64,000 nt of DNA. Source: Montifringilla adamsi. Taxonomy: Eukaryota > Chordata > Aves > Passeriformes > Passeridae. Below the pieces are notes generated by a model, which was given only the letters and a program-made list of their open reading frames with translations, was not told the DNA's origin and ran no database searches. Of this stretch, positions 1 to 9,420 are shown in pieces (the first letter of the stretch is position 1; every line of letters begins with the position of its first letter). The stretch covers positions 310,001 to 374,000 of the forward strand of contig JAGGNK010003335.1 in the NCBI GenBank assembly GCA_017590115.1, given 5' to 3'. The translations under genes were made by a program, and so were the position numbers.

Positions 1-3000
1 GCCAATACAGAATGCACCCAGCACAGCAAGAAGTCCTTCTCCCTCCCCAGGGACCATTAGGGGGGTTTCAGCCTCTCACAGTGTCTAGATAGAGGAGCTG
101 GTTTGAGGATATTGCTTATGGGAATATTTTGGGAACTCATTAAAAAGAGAATTAGAGACCAGCCCTGGTGTGATTGAGATAACATGGTGTGTAAGTGTTC
201 AGGAAACATGAAAATCCTCTCAATAATTAAATTCAATTAATTGTTTTACAGCTGCTCAGCAAATACCATGAGGTTCAGGTGGGGAGATGCAGACCTGGGA
301 TTCCAGAAGGTTTGGATGGAGCAGGTAAGAGATTGTGGTGTGTGCAGCACCTAGTTTGTGTTAGAGAGGAAAGCTATTTGCAAAGCAGAAGCATTGGCAA
401 ACTGGCTTTGCTGGAGACTTGTGGACAGTCTGCAGGCAGCACAGCAGGCACAGACCCTTGTTCTGGGGAAAGCAGTGCAGGGGGCTGGGAAGGAAAGGGG
501 CTCTGGCACCTGTGAGAGAGGGTTAATTCTGCATCTCAGTATGAAAGGCCTGACAGAAAATGGCATCATAAAACAGCTGCCTTAATAAGACAGAATAAAA
601 AGAAGGATCTATGACAGCTTGAGGAAGCAAAAAGGAAGAACTTCTCTCCAGGGAAGGGATATGTGCAGCACTGGGGAAAATCCATCCTGGGTCCATCCCA
701 CGCTGCACGGATGCAGGGTGCTCTGCATCTGAAGGGCCATAAGGCTTACTTGCCCTTGACATTTCTCTTTTCACTCTGCCTTGTTAAAACAGATATTTTA
801 TGAAGCCTTTTGCTGTTGGGAATTTCTCACTGAGGCTGGAGAGACCTCCACACCACCTCCTCCCCCACTGAGTCCAGGGAGTATCCCTGAGGAAATGGGT
901 GTGCTTGTTGGGAGACTAGGAACAGACTTCTCCCCTCAGACCAGAGCCAAGGCTCCTGCTGCCTCCCTGGCCATCTCCAACCTGTGGAAACAAAAGGATT
1001 GTGCCAGATCTCTGCTCTGAAGTGCCTCACTCAGGTCCCCATTGCTTCCCTGCATGAAGAAGCAGTGACTCCTGGAAGGGAGCAGACAGTGCTGTGTGTC
1101 GTGTCATGGCAGCCAGCATTACCCCACTAGCTGGGGGCTCAGAAACAGCCATGCCAGACTGGGTAGAGCTCACATATCCCAGAGTCTCAGGGTCCTGGAA
1201 GGGGCAGTGGGATGGGAGCCCTGGGATGCTGCTGGCTGGTGCCTGCTTGCACCATGACTGTTGCCAGCACTAGGTCAGGGTGACCACGGCCTCACTGGAC
1301 TCAGCCTCATCAGCCCCAAACAATGCAGGGCCCTTGCCCCCATGCTGTGTGCTCTCCTAGGGATGCACCACCTCCTGGGAAAGAAAGATCACCTGGAATT
1401 TCACCCTCAGCCTCCCAAGCTGCACTATAGGGCCACTGCCCTGTGTGACATGCCCCACAGAGGGGACTTTGGCTCTGTTGCCTTTGTACCTGCCCTCCAG
1501 GTAGTTTTTAGCCATTAACTTCCTCTCAGACAGACTAAACGAGACCACCTCCCATCATCTCTCCTTTTAGTGCCTGTGTCCTTGTCCCAGTGAGTCTGTG
1601 TGTGTGATCCAGCCTTCAGGAGAGGAGAGAGAGACAGGAGCAGCACCCCTGGGGCAAGTAGGGCAGGTGATGTCAGTGCCCCATCACTCCTGCAGCAAGC
1701 AGAGACTCCCACTGAAGCCTCTGTCTTGTCAGAGCTGGCCTTCCCTGGGGACGAATTTTGGGTGAGGAAATACAAATTGCTGTCCCTGGCTGTGCAGGGT
1801 TAATCTCAGTGCAGATGCATGTGGTGCTGCCTGTGTCCTCAGCTCCAGGCAGGACGTGCTCAGCAAAGGGCTGAGGAGGGAGCTGCAGACCGGGAAAGCA
1901 GCGTGGCCTTGGGTGTGTTGGGAGAGGCTGGAGGTGCCCGAGGAGGGAGGATCCAGCACGTGCACGTGTGTGCCCACGGATCACACAGCGAGTTGCAGCA
2001 GATGAGCTGCCTTGCTCTATTTGTAACCTCCCACTGCTGTTGCACAGGCTTTGCAAGGAGGAGAAGGAGCTGAAAATGGAGCTGAAAATGGAAACTTGAG
2101 GCTCAGATGCTTGGGGGGGGGCTCAGGAGCCTGACTGAACCCATCACTCCCCAGGAAAGCAGGAACTTCTGTTCCTCCTGGGCCCTGTGTCTTGCTCTCA
2201 TGCTCAGCACAGAGTGAGACATTCATGCTCCACCTTGGAGCAAAAGTAATTTTCATTAACTTATTGAGGAAAGGAGAGATAAAGACACAATTTAATTGGA
2301 AACCACAAGATTACAGTGTGAGATGAAGCAAGGAAAGAATGAGAGAAGAAAAGGAAAAATAACTTGGGTCTTATTTTTTAATTTGCACCCCTTTAGCCGG
2401 CTGAAGGAGAGCCAGGTGAGGACATGGCAGTGCCATGGTGTGCCCTGGTGGGTGGGATCCAGCCTTCCTCCCTGGGCATGACAGCTGGGATGTTGCATTC
2501 AGGATCTGGCTACCTGAAATCTGGTTTGGACAGTCCCAGTGGCTGCAGCCTGGCCACTGGTGGGTGCAGGATGAGAGCCTCGTGTGCAGGGGCTATGGAC
2601 ACCTGTCCTGTGGATTTCCTGTCTGGATTCAGCACCTGCTGCCCTGGGTGTTGCTTTTGGAGAGTGCAGGATGTTCTTGGGAAGGGCATGGTAAGAGGAG
2701 AGCACAAGGAGAGCAAACAGGGCTCTTCTTCAGCCCCTGACATGCAGCAGCCTGGGACAGCCCACCCCTCCCCTGATCCCAGCTCTCCTTGCAAAGGGCA
2801 GGATGGAAAGGTGAGGGATGAGGCTCCAGAACCCCTCCAATCCTCCTGGCTTCTTGCTGAAACTGCTAATTAAAGAGCCCATTTCACCAAACTATTTTTT
2901 TCTGATGTGAAAACTTTTCCATAAGGAACTAGTCCCAAATCCACCAACTCATTTCACATTTATTTTAAATCTCAGCTTTATATTGTGTAGTTTCCTCCAG

Positions 3001-4603
3001 GGCTTGATTATCTTCTCAGTAAAAGCTCTGTTGTTCTGGTTTGTGGGACCTATATTTAGCCTTGCCCTAAGGTCTGTGCACCTCTCAGTACAGGGCTCAG
3101 ATGCTGCCACCCGAGGTCCTGGGCTTTCCTATTTATTTGGATCTATTAAACAAGTTACCATTTCTGTAATATCAAGGGCATTTTCCAGCCACAGGCAGCC
3201 TCCAAGCAGTAACTTGTTGCTGCAGAAATGGCCTCCTGGATCTCAGAAGTAATTTGGAGAGGGTCTCTTATCTAACAATGGCAAATTGTATTTAAACAGG
3301 GAATCAAGAGCAAAGGCAAAGAGCCTCGTCCCTCTCTTTTATTGTGGTGGTACCTCAAGTCCTCATTCCCCATGTTTCCTACACATGTAATAAGGCATAC
3401 ACCCACTCAGCGTATTTGTACATAAAAATACACAAAACAGGCAAAAGTGGGAGGGGACTTTGCCTATGAAGGGAATTCAGAGGTGCACAGATGTACCTGA
3501 TGCCCTGGTATGGCTGCAATTGTTATTTGATACACAGGGGGGTGTAAGGAGGTTGTGTGGAGAGAAGGGAGAGAGAAAACATCCAGGGCTGGCAGTGAAA
3601 TCCAGTCCAGGGAGAACCTCTGGGATGGAGGGATCTCTCACTGGAGGGCTGGAGGCTGGGATACACCATCCTCTGGGGAGCATTGCTCCCACTGGTGCCA
3701 TTTTGCACCCTGTCATCTTTCTAGAGACACATCTCACCTGGGCACCGCGGTCCTTCTGGGGGACACGAAGGGCTGCCTGCCTGATCATCAGCTCCCTGCC
3801 AGTGTCGCCTGTGCCAGTCCCACCAGAGGAATCCTCTGGCTCTGGGCAGTGGTGCAGAGGCTCCCCTGTCTCCTCCACGCTGAGTGAAGCTCTCCTGGAG
3901 CTGGAGCTGCTGACAAACGTGTTGGATGCAGCTGTCTGTATCCAAGGAACGAGCGTGCGAGCGGCACGGCGAGCCAAGGCACGCGGTGGGAGCGATCCAC
4001 GGGCAGAATCTGGGTGCTGAGGCACGGGCTGGAACATCTGATTGGAAGGCTGGGAGGGAAAAGGGAAGGCTGAATTGTTTATGGTTTGTTTTTCATTCAT
4101 CATTCCTGCTTGTGTGGGTGGACAAGGAGTGAATGAGTTTCTCGGGGAGGGCAGCAAATAAAAGAGGCACACATTTCCTTGAAGGATGAGTAGATTTTTT
4201 TCCTTCCTACTGCCTAGGTGAATATGTCACAAAGGGGCTGGAGGGAACCCTAACTGCTTTTCTCCCAGGTGGAGGAAACTACTTGCTCTTGATTTTTTCC
4301 CTTTGATCACCATGTGCCAAGAGATAAAAGGCTTTTTGGGGTGGGTTTCATCATAATAAAGTCCTGCTTTTTGTCCCTACAACAAATGTTCTCATCTTTT
4401 CTTTGGACTGTTGAACATCTCGTGGAATTACAGTGGGTCAATGCTCTCCCAGCTGAGGGAAGGATGGGTGGCTGGATCAGGCCTCTATGCCAGGATAGTC
4501 AATTTCTGGGAGGGACAGCACTGGTGCCTACAGCTACAACACTCAATTCTGCCTTCCCCTGCTCTGGAAGTTGACATTAACAGGCAGGAGATATATAGAA
4601 GCA

Positions 4604-4652
4604 GATGATTTTTAAGGTTTCTTCCAATCTGAGCCATTCTCTGATTCTGTGG
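4604..4652 (+). mobile_element. CR1 LINE 3' tail fragment
   Basis: The stretch runs from GATGATTTTTAAGG through TTCCAATC to ATTCTCTGATTCTGTGG, the usual end of an avian CR1 with its ATTCTRTG-type terminal repeat. Only the last ~50 bases remain, as expected of a 5'-truncated, aged insertion. Confidence 0.7.
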
Positions 4653-5221
4653 TTAGTCAATGTCCAGGTTGGAGTCTCAGATTGAGTGTTGGACTTTGCT
4701 TTTTCCACATAATTCCTGTGTTCATCATTTATCACCTGCTTTTCTCATTTCACCTGAGGGTGTGGTGGTGTCCCCCTCGTGCCAGGAGTCTGGTGTGTCC
4801 TGGTGAAGGGCTGGCTCCTGCCCCACATGGGGCACTGATGCTCTCCATGGGCATCCCCCAATTGAGCAAGCCAAATCCTTGCAGAGAAGACATGGAGGTG
4901 GGAGAAACTGATTGAAGCGGATTTGTTGGCATTTGTGGGGCTTTTGTGACACACCTGATTGTTGCAGGGAAGGAATGTCCCCTAGGGAGGGAAAGCAATA
5001 TTCTCCTGGTTGGGGTATGGGATGGTATCTCCTGTATTTGCCATCTTCACACCAGCAAGGCTTGAGGCTCCCTGCAGGGAACCAGGATAGAGCTGGTGCT
5101 GGCAAGGGCTGTGGGAGGTGGGGGGACACCCCTGCAATGCAGGCATGGTTCTGAGGCTGGCCTGAAATGGGGAAGAGCTTAGCACAGCCCTGTGCTGGAT
5201 AACACAGGGAATGGCCGGACC

Positions 5222-5434
5222 TGTCTTAGGTTGGATATCAGGGAAAGGTTCTTCCCCCAGAGGGTGCTGGGCACTGCCCAGGCTCCCCAGGGAATGGGCA
5301 CATCCCCGAGGCTGCCAGAGCTCCAGGAGCATTTGGAAAATGCTCTCAGGCACAAGGTGGGATTGTTAGGATATCCTGTGCAGAGCCATGTGTTGGACTC
5401 AATGCTTCTCTTTCCAGCTCAGCACATTCTGTGA
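5222..5434 (+). mobile_element. CR1 LINE, 3' UTR fragment
   Basis: Shows the CR1 3' UTR order: GGTTGGATATCAGGG, then AGGGTGCTGGGCACTGCCCAGG, TGGGATTGTTAGG, TTGGACTCAATG and the terminal ATTCTGTGAC. It is 5' truncated and has no coding capacity. Confidence 0.85.
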
Positions 5435-8100
5435 CTATGTGCTTTGTTCCTCCTTACACCAAAATCCCCACATGGGATTTGCAGGAGCACACCTTCAACT
5501 GACACGGAGGAGGCTGAGAATCTGCAACCTGTGGAGGATGCTGAAGAATGACAGCCCACCTGCCTGTGCTGCTGGAGGTCAACATCTGTCCTTGCAGAAG
5601 AGCTGCAGGGCTCCCTGAGGAAGGGAGGGACATTGGGACACTGCCCTGTGCTCCAGGCAGGGCTCTGTGCCAGGAGCTCCCTTGGCAGAGGGCAAGAGAG
5701 ACCTGAGAGGTGCTTTGTTTTCAGGCATCTCTGGGAAATTGCAGGAACAAAATTAAAGGAGGTAAAAGAAAAACCAGCCCTCACAGCACTTGCCTGAGGA
5801 ACAAAAACCTCTGATGGTGCTGCTGAACTCTGGGGTCCTCCAGAGAGGGTGGAATCCAGGCTGAGCTCAGATTCTCCATCTCTCTGCCAGGATGGCAAAT
5901 GTGACAGGGTTTCACAGCAGGGAATTCGGGGAGAGATGGGCTTTGGATAAATTAAAACAGACCACTCACCTCCTGGGGTCCCTGCCAACAGTTACCCTCA
6001 ACTGAAGGAAAATATTTTTAAAATCGGTTATTTAGGCTTCATTCTCTCAAAGCCAGTGTTCAGGTTGCTCTGGTAACTGCACCAAGGACCTTGCTTTATT
6101 TATTTCATATGTCAAAATGCCCAAGGACCTATAGAAAATAATGATTTTCCATTTATATGGGAAGAGCAGCATAAAAGGGGGAAAGGGATTTAGTCCTAAA
6201 CCATTTCTGAAATGATAAGAGAAAAGCAAGTGTCTCAAGTGATGAAAGCCAGTTGACTCCACAAGAGTTAGGCTGAACAACAGGAAAAATACTGCTAAAA
6301 GGAGATGACACCAATGCCCTTTTTTGACGCTAAGTGTTCTGGACTTCAAAATGCCCCAGAGACAAAGAAAATCCTCATTTTTCAAAATTGCCCCAGCGGC
6401 CTCACAGGTACCTTGCACTGAATTTCTTACTGGGAGAACTGCTGTCGTCTTGCTGGGATTTCAGCCTGCAAAAACAGACAAGGATTAGCAACTCAGCTGC
6501 CTGGGTATGAAAGTGCCCTTTCTGCTGAGGGGCAGGGTAGAGCAGGTGAGCTCCAGATCAAGTTATGCTATCGGGTATCTCCTTCCTTTTCAGGCAGAAC
6601 CGCAGTTGCTGTCTGAGCAAAATGATAGGGAAAGGGGAAATTCCACAGAGATTTATGTCAAAATAAGAGAGAAGTCAGGTGGTTTCCCTGCTCCTCCAAG
6701 CAGCTTCCTGAATCTAAAATACTGTTCTTCCCTCTGCCGTGGGAAACACTTCTGGTCCCTTCTACCTCCCCCTGCATTTCTCTGCAGTTCTGCATGGTCA
6801 CCAATCAGGGAAAAGAGAAAGCCTTCAGAAACATCTGAGACCAAAAAGAGACCACAGAAAATCACGCTTGGCGAGAGGAAATGTGTACAAGAAGTAAATG
6901 GTCCCTGAGCCCTGCTGTGTGCACGGCCCTGCAATGGTAACGCTGCTCTCAGAGCTGTCAGCACTCCCGGGGAGGGGAAGAGCAGCGGTCCGGGCTGGCA
7001 GCAGGAGCCACGGCCGCCCATGGCTGCAGAGCCCCGGCTGCGTGTGCCGGGGCTGTGCCCTCGTGTGCCAGCAGTGGGACAGCGCTGGCTCCAGCCCCGA
7101 GCCCGGAAAACAGGAGGAGAGGCTACGCCCCATGCCTGGGCTGGGCTGGGCACAGCGGCTCTGCTCCCTTCCCATTTTTCCTGATGGTTCTGGTTGCGCT
7201 ATGATAAATGGAAAGCAAATCCCGATCCTGCCATCTGTGCTCCTTTGCTCTCACCCATGGGCTCAAAGACCCACCAGCTCTTTTCATCCCTTGAGGGGTT
7301 TCTCTGGGGCTCTAAAGGTCCTGGGGCCATTGCAGTCCGTGCCCAGAGCCATCGCCCTCCCGCCTCCAGGTCATCTCCGTGGGATGGGACTATGGCCGCT
7401 CCCCTTCAACGCAGAATCCAGTGCAACAACCACAACATCCCCTGCTGCTGCTAACTGAGCATCTCGGCTCCCTTCCGCACTGCCTGGGCAAGCGAGGCTT
7501 TGGGAGCGCAGATGCTTCAGGATCAGCCTCGAAAATAAACCCAAACAAGCACCTTTTGGAGCTTAAAGCGACTCCTCCTGGAAGCCACTGCAGGGAAAGC
7601 ATTTATTTATCAACGAGAGGCAGCAGGAACAGGGCATGAAAGGCGGCTTTGTCTCCCCGGCCACTGCGTGTTCCGTTTGTCTCTATGTTAATGCCTTTCC
7701 TTCAGGTGTGCAGGGAATCTCGGGCACAAATCTCCCAGCTCCATAAAACCATCGGGCAAAGAGGAAACCCCGGCTCCCGGGCCCTGCGCATCGCGGAACC
7801 CCCGTGTCACCTGCAGCCGCCCCCGAATGAGCGCATCTTTGGTCGCTTTTGCGGGGAAAAGGGGGGTTCTGCGAACGCCGGGGGGCCTGCCGAGGGGCCG
7901 GCTCCATGGTCGGATGGAGGGAACGCGGTCTGCCTTCATTCCCCGGGGACCCCCAGGGACACGGGGATCCCCGCCGCAGCGGGCATCCCCGGGGGGGAGT
8001 TCCCGGGCAGGGAATCACCTTTCCGGGGCGGTGCGGGGGTCAGCATCCCGGGGGCAGGGGCAGCTGAGGGAGCATCCCGCCTCCCCCCCGCGCCGCGCCG

Positions 8101-8200
8101 CGCCAGTGCCTGTGCCGTTGCCGTGCCGCGGCCGCGCCGCGCCAGGCCGTGCCTGTGCCGTGCCCTGCCGTGCCGCTCCGTGCCGGTGCCGGCCGCCGCA
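8101..8200 (+). repeat. GTGCC-rich degenerate short repeat in the NRG2 5' leader
   Basis: GTGCC, GTGCCG and GCGCC-type words recur about every 5-6 bases through this stretch, immediately upstream of the NRG2 start. It sits where mammalian NRG2 encodes a low-complexity N-terminal extension. Strand slippage is the likely source. It is open in the NRG2 frame but contains no ATG in that frame. Confidence 0.6.
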
Positions 8201-8232
8201 GGGCCGGCGGGCAGCGAGCGGCAGCCGGCGGC

Positions 8233-8656
8233 ATGAGGCGCGACCCGGCGCCCGGCTTCTCCATGCTGCTCTTCGGCGTCTCCCTCGCCTGCTACTCGCC
8301 CAGCCTCAAGTCGGTGCAGGACCAGGCGTACACGGCGGCGGTGGTGCTGGAGGGCAAGGTGCAGTCCGTGGGCCCCCCCGCCGGCGGCAATGACAGCCGC
8401 GGCGCCGGGCCCGCCGGGGGTGTCCTGGTCAAGGTGCTCGACCTGTGGCCCCTCAATAGCGGGGGGCTGCAGCGGGAGCAGCTCATCAGCGTGGGCTCCA
8501 AGGCGCCCTGCTTCAAAGTGAAGCGCAACCACCGCTACATCTTCTTCCTGGAGCCCACCGAGGAGCCGCTCGTCTTCCGCACCGCCTTCGCTCCGCTCGA
8601 CACCAGCGGCAAGAACCTCAAGCGGGACGTGGCGCGGATCCTCTGCGCCGACTGCG
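8233..8656 (+). CDS. NRG2: Neuregulin-2, coding exon 1 (partial gene)
   Basis: This is the first coding exon of neuregulin-2, precursor of an EGF-family ligand for ERBB3/ERBB4 receptors that is made as a membrane-anchored protein and shed. The exon encodes 141 residues plus one base. Recognition rests on MRRDPAPGFSMLLFGVSLA at the start, followed by the YSPSLKSVQDQAY, RYIFFLEPTE and AFAPLD segments and the C-x-x-C ending (C138, C141), which match NRG2 as I recall it. Residues 9-21 form a short hydrophobic segment. An N-D-S glycosylation sequon lies at residues 53-55; cysteines are at 20, 93, 138 and 141. The ATG at 8233 has G at -3; a second ATG is at 8263. An in-frame stop at 8065-8067 and no in-frame ATG between it and 8233 favour this start. 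The Ig-like, EGF-like, transmembrane and cytoplasmic parts come from later exons outside the window. NRG1 is the alternative, but the sequence fits NRG2 better. Confidence 0.95.
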
Positions 8657-8662
8657 GTACGG
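8657..8662 (+). other. NRG2: Splice donor of NRG2 intron 1
   Basis: The exon ends GACTGCG and is followed by GTACGG. The donor splits a codon after its first base (phase 1). That agrees with the mammalian gene as I recall it, where the residue after the C-x-x-C is an alanine encoded across the junction. The reading frame stays open into the intron until a TGA ending at 8799, so homology, not a stop codon, fixes the boundary. Confidence 0.85.
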
Positions 8663-8688
8663 GCCGCGCCGCGGCGGCGGGGGGCGGC

Positions 8689-8748
8689 GGGGGGCGATGG
8701 CGGAGCGGCGGCGGGGGGCGATGGCGGAGCGGCGGCGGGGGGCGATGG
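8689..8748 (+). repeat. 24-bp minisatellite, 2.5 copies, just after the NRG2 donor
   Basis: Two perfect 24-base units (8689-8712 and 8713-8736) and a half unit (8737-8748) share the block GGGGGGCGATGG followed by CGGAGCGGCGGC. The unit is a multiple of three, so it keeps reading frames open and creates repeated ATG codons in one frame. It starts 32 bases inside intron 1. Its G-runs could form quadruplexes on the transcribed RNA. Confidence 0.9.
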
Positions 8749-8880
8749 CCCGCGTCCCGGGCAGCCGCGGGGCGGCAGGTCCGTACCGCTCGGACCTGAG
8801 GGGGACAGGTGCCCGGCGATCACCCCCCACTTCACTACCGGTGGGCCCCGGGAGCCGCGCCTGCACCGGGGGAGATGCGG

Positions 8881-8950
8881 TGCGATGCGATGCGATGCGA
8901 TGCGATGCGATGCGATGCGATGCGATGCGATGCGATGCGATGCGATGCGA
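8881..8950 (+). repeat. (TGCGA)14 pentanucleotide microsatellite
   Basis: Fourteen uninterrupted TGCGA units fill 8881-8950, with degenerate copies on the right to about 8964. Each unit has a CpG, so the tract is also a methylatable CpG array 225 bases after the NRG2 donor. None of the six frames has a stop inside the tract, which explains the long spurious open frames on both strands here. Confidence 0.97.
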
Positions 8951-9420
8951 TACCATACGATGCGTTCCGCGCGGCCCGGCAGCCGCAGCCGCGCTCCCCC
9001 CATCCCCCGGCCCCGGGGCTCCTCGCTCGCACGGCTCAAGGTCCCGCAGCCCCGGCCCGGCGCCGCGCCAGCAGCGCAGCCCCGGGCCCGGTGCGGGGAG
9101 TGCCCGCAGCCCGCGGTCGCCCGGCGCTCGGCGGTGCCGCGCGGGAGCCCGCGGTCTGAGCGCGGTCCCAGCGCCCCTTTGCCTCTCCCCTCGGGGGCCT
9201 CGGCCGTGGCAGCCCTGCCGGGAGAGCTGCCGGCCTGCGGGGGCTCCGGTGACTCCGGCCGTGACCCCCGCCCCGGGAGCGTTCCCTGCTGCGGAGGGGC
9301 CGGGCCCGGGATGCGGGGCTGGGACAGGGCAGCGCTCCAGGTGTGCCCCAAGAGCCGGGAAGTTTTGCGTCTTCCAAAATAACGGCCGTGCGGGGGGAAG
9401 TTGGTTTTTCTTTTGTTCGT

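Larger units (their letters stand above)
1..7639. other. Upstream intergenic DNA, no gene recognised
   Basis: Apart from two CR1 tails, this stretch looks single-copy. Open frames are short and resemble no protein family I know. The largest, on the minus strand at 3,477-4,172, shows no domain and no splice-flanked structure. A small TAATTA-rich cluster lies at 220-246. In mammals the gene upstream of NRG2 is PURA; its intronless coding sequence is not present here. Confidence 0.6.
7640..9420 (+). promoter_or_regulatory. NRG2: CpG island with putative NRG2 promoter and 5' UTR
   Basis: GC content and CpG density rise sharply from about 7,640, stay very high across the NRG2 exon, and fall after about 9,420. 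GC-box-like GGGGCGG occurs near 8,024. No convincing TATA box stands at a sensible distance from the ATG; CCATAAAACC at 7,741 lies about 490 bases upstream and is weak. The picture fits a TATA-less CpG-island promoter with dispersed starts. The exact transcription start and any non-coding upstream exon cannot be set from sequence alone. Confidence 0.75.

Noticed and set aside
3477..4172. 231-codon minus-strand open frame upstream of NRG2
   Set aside because: Low-complexity Ser/Pro-rich translation, overlapped by several other frames; no family resemblance.
7741..7750. CCATAAAACC as a TATA box
   Set aside because: About 490 bases upstream of the ATG inside a CpG island, with no supporting initiator; weak match.
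1..8000. PURA, the neighbour upstream of NRG2 in mammals
   Set aside because: No intronless Pur-repeat coding sequence on either strand.
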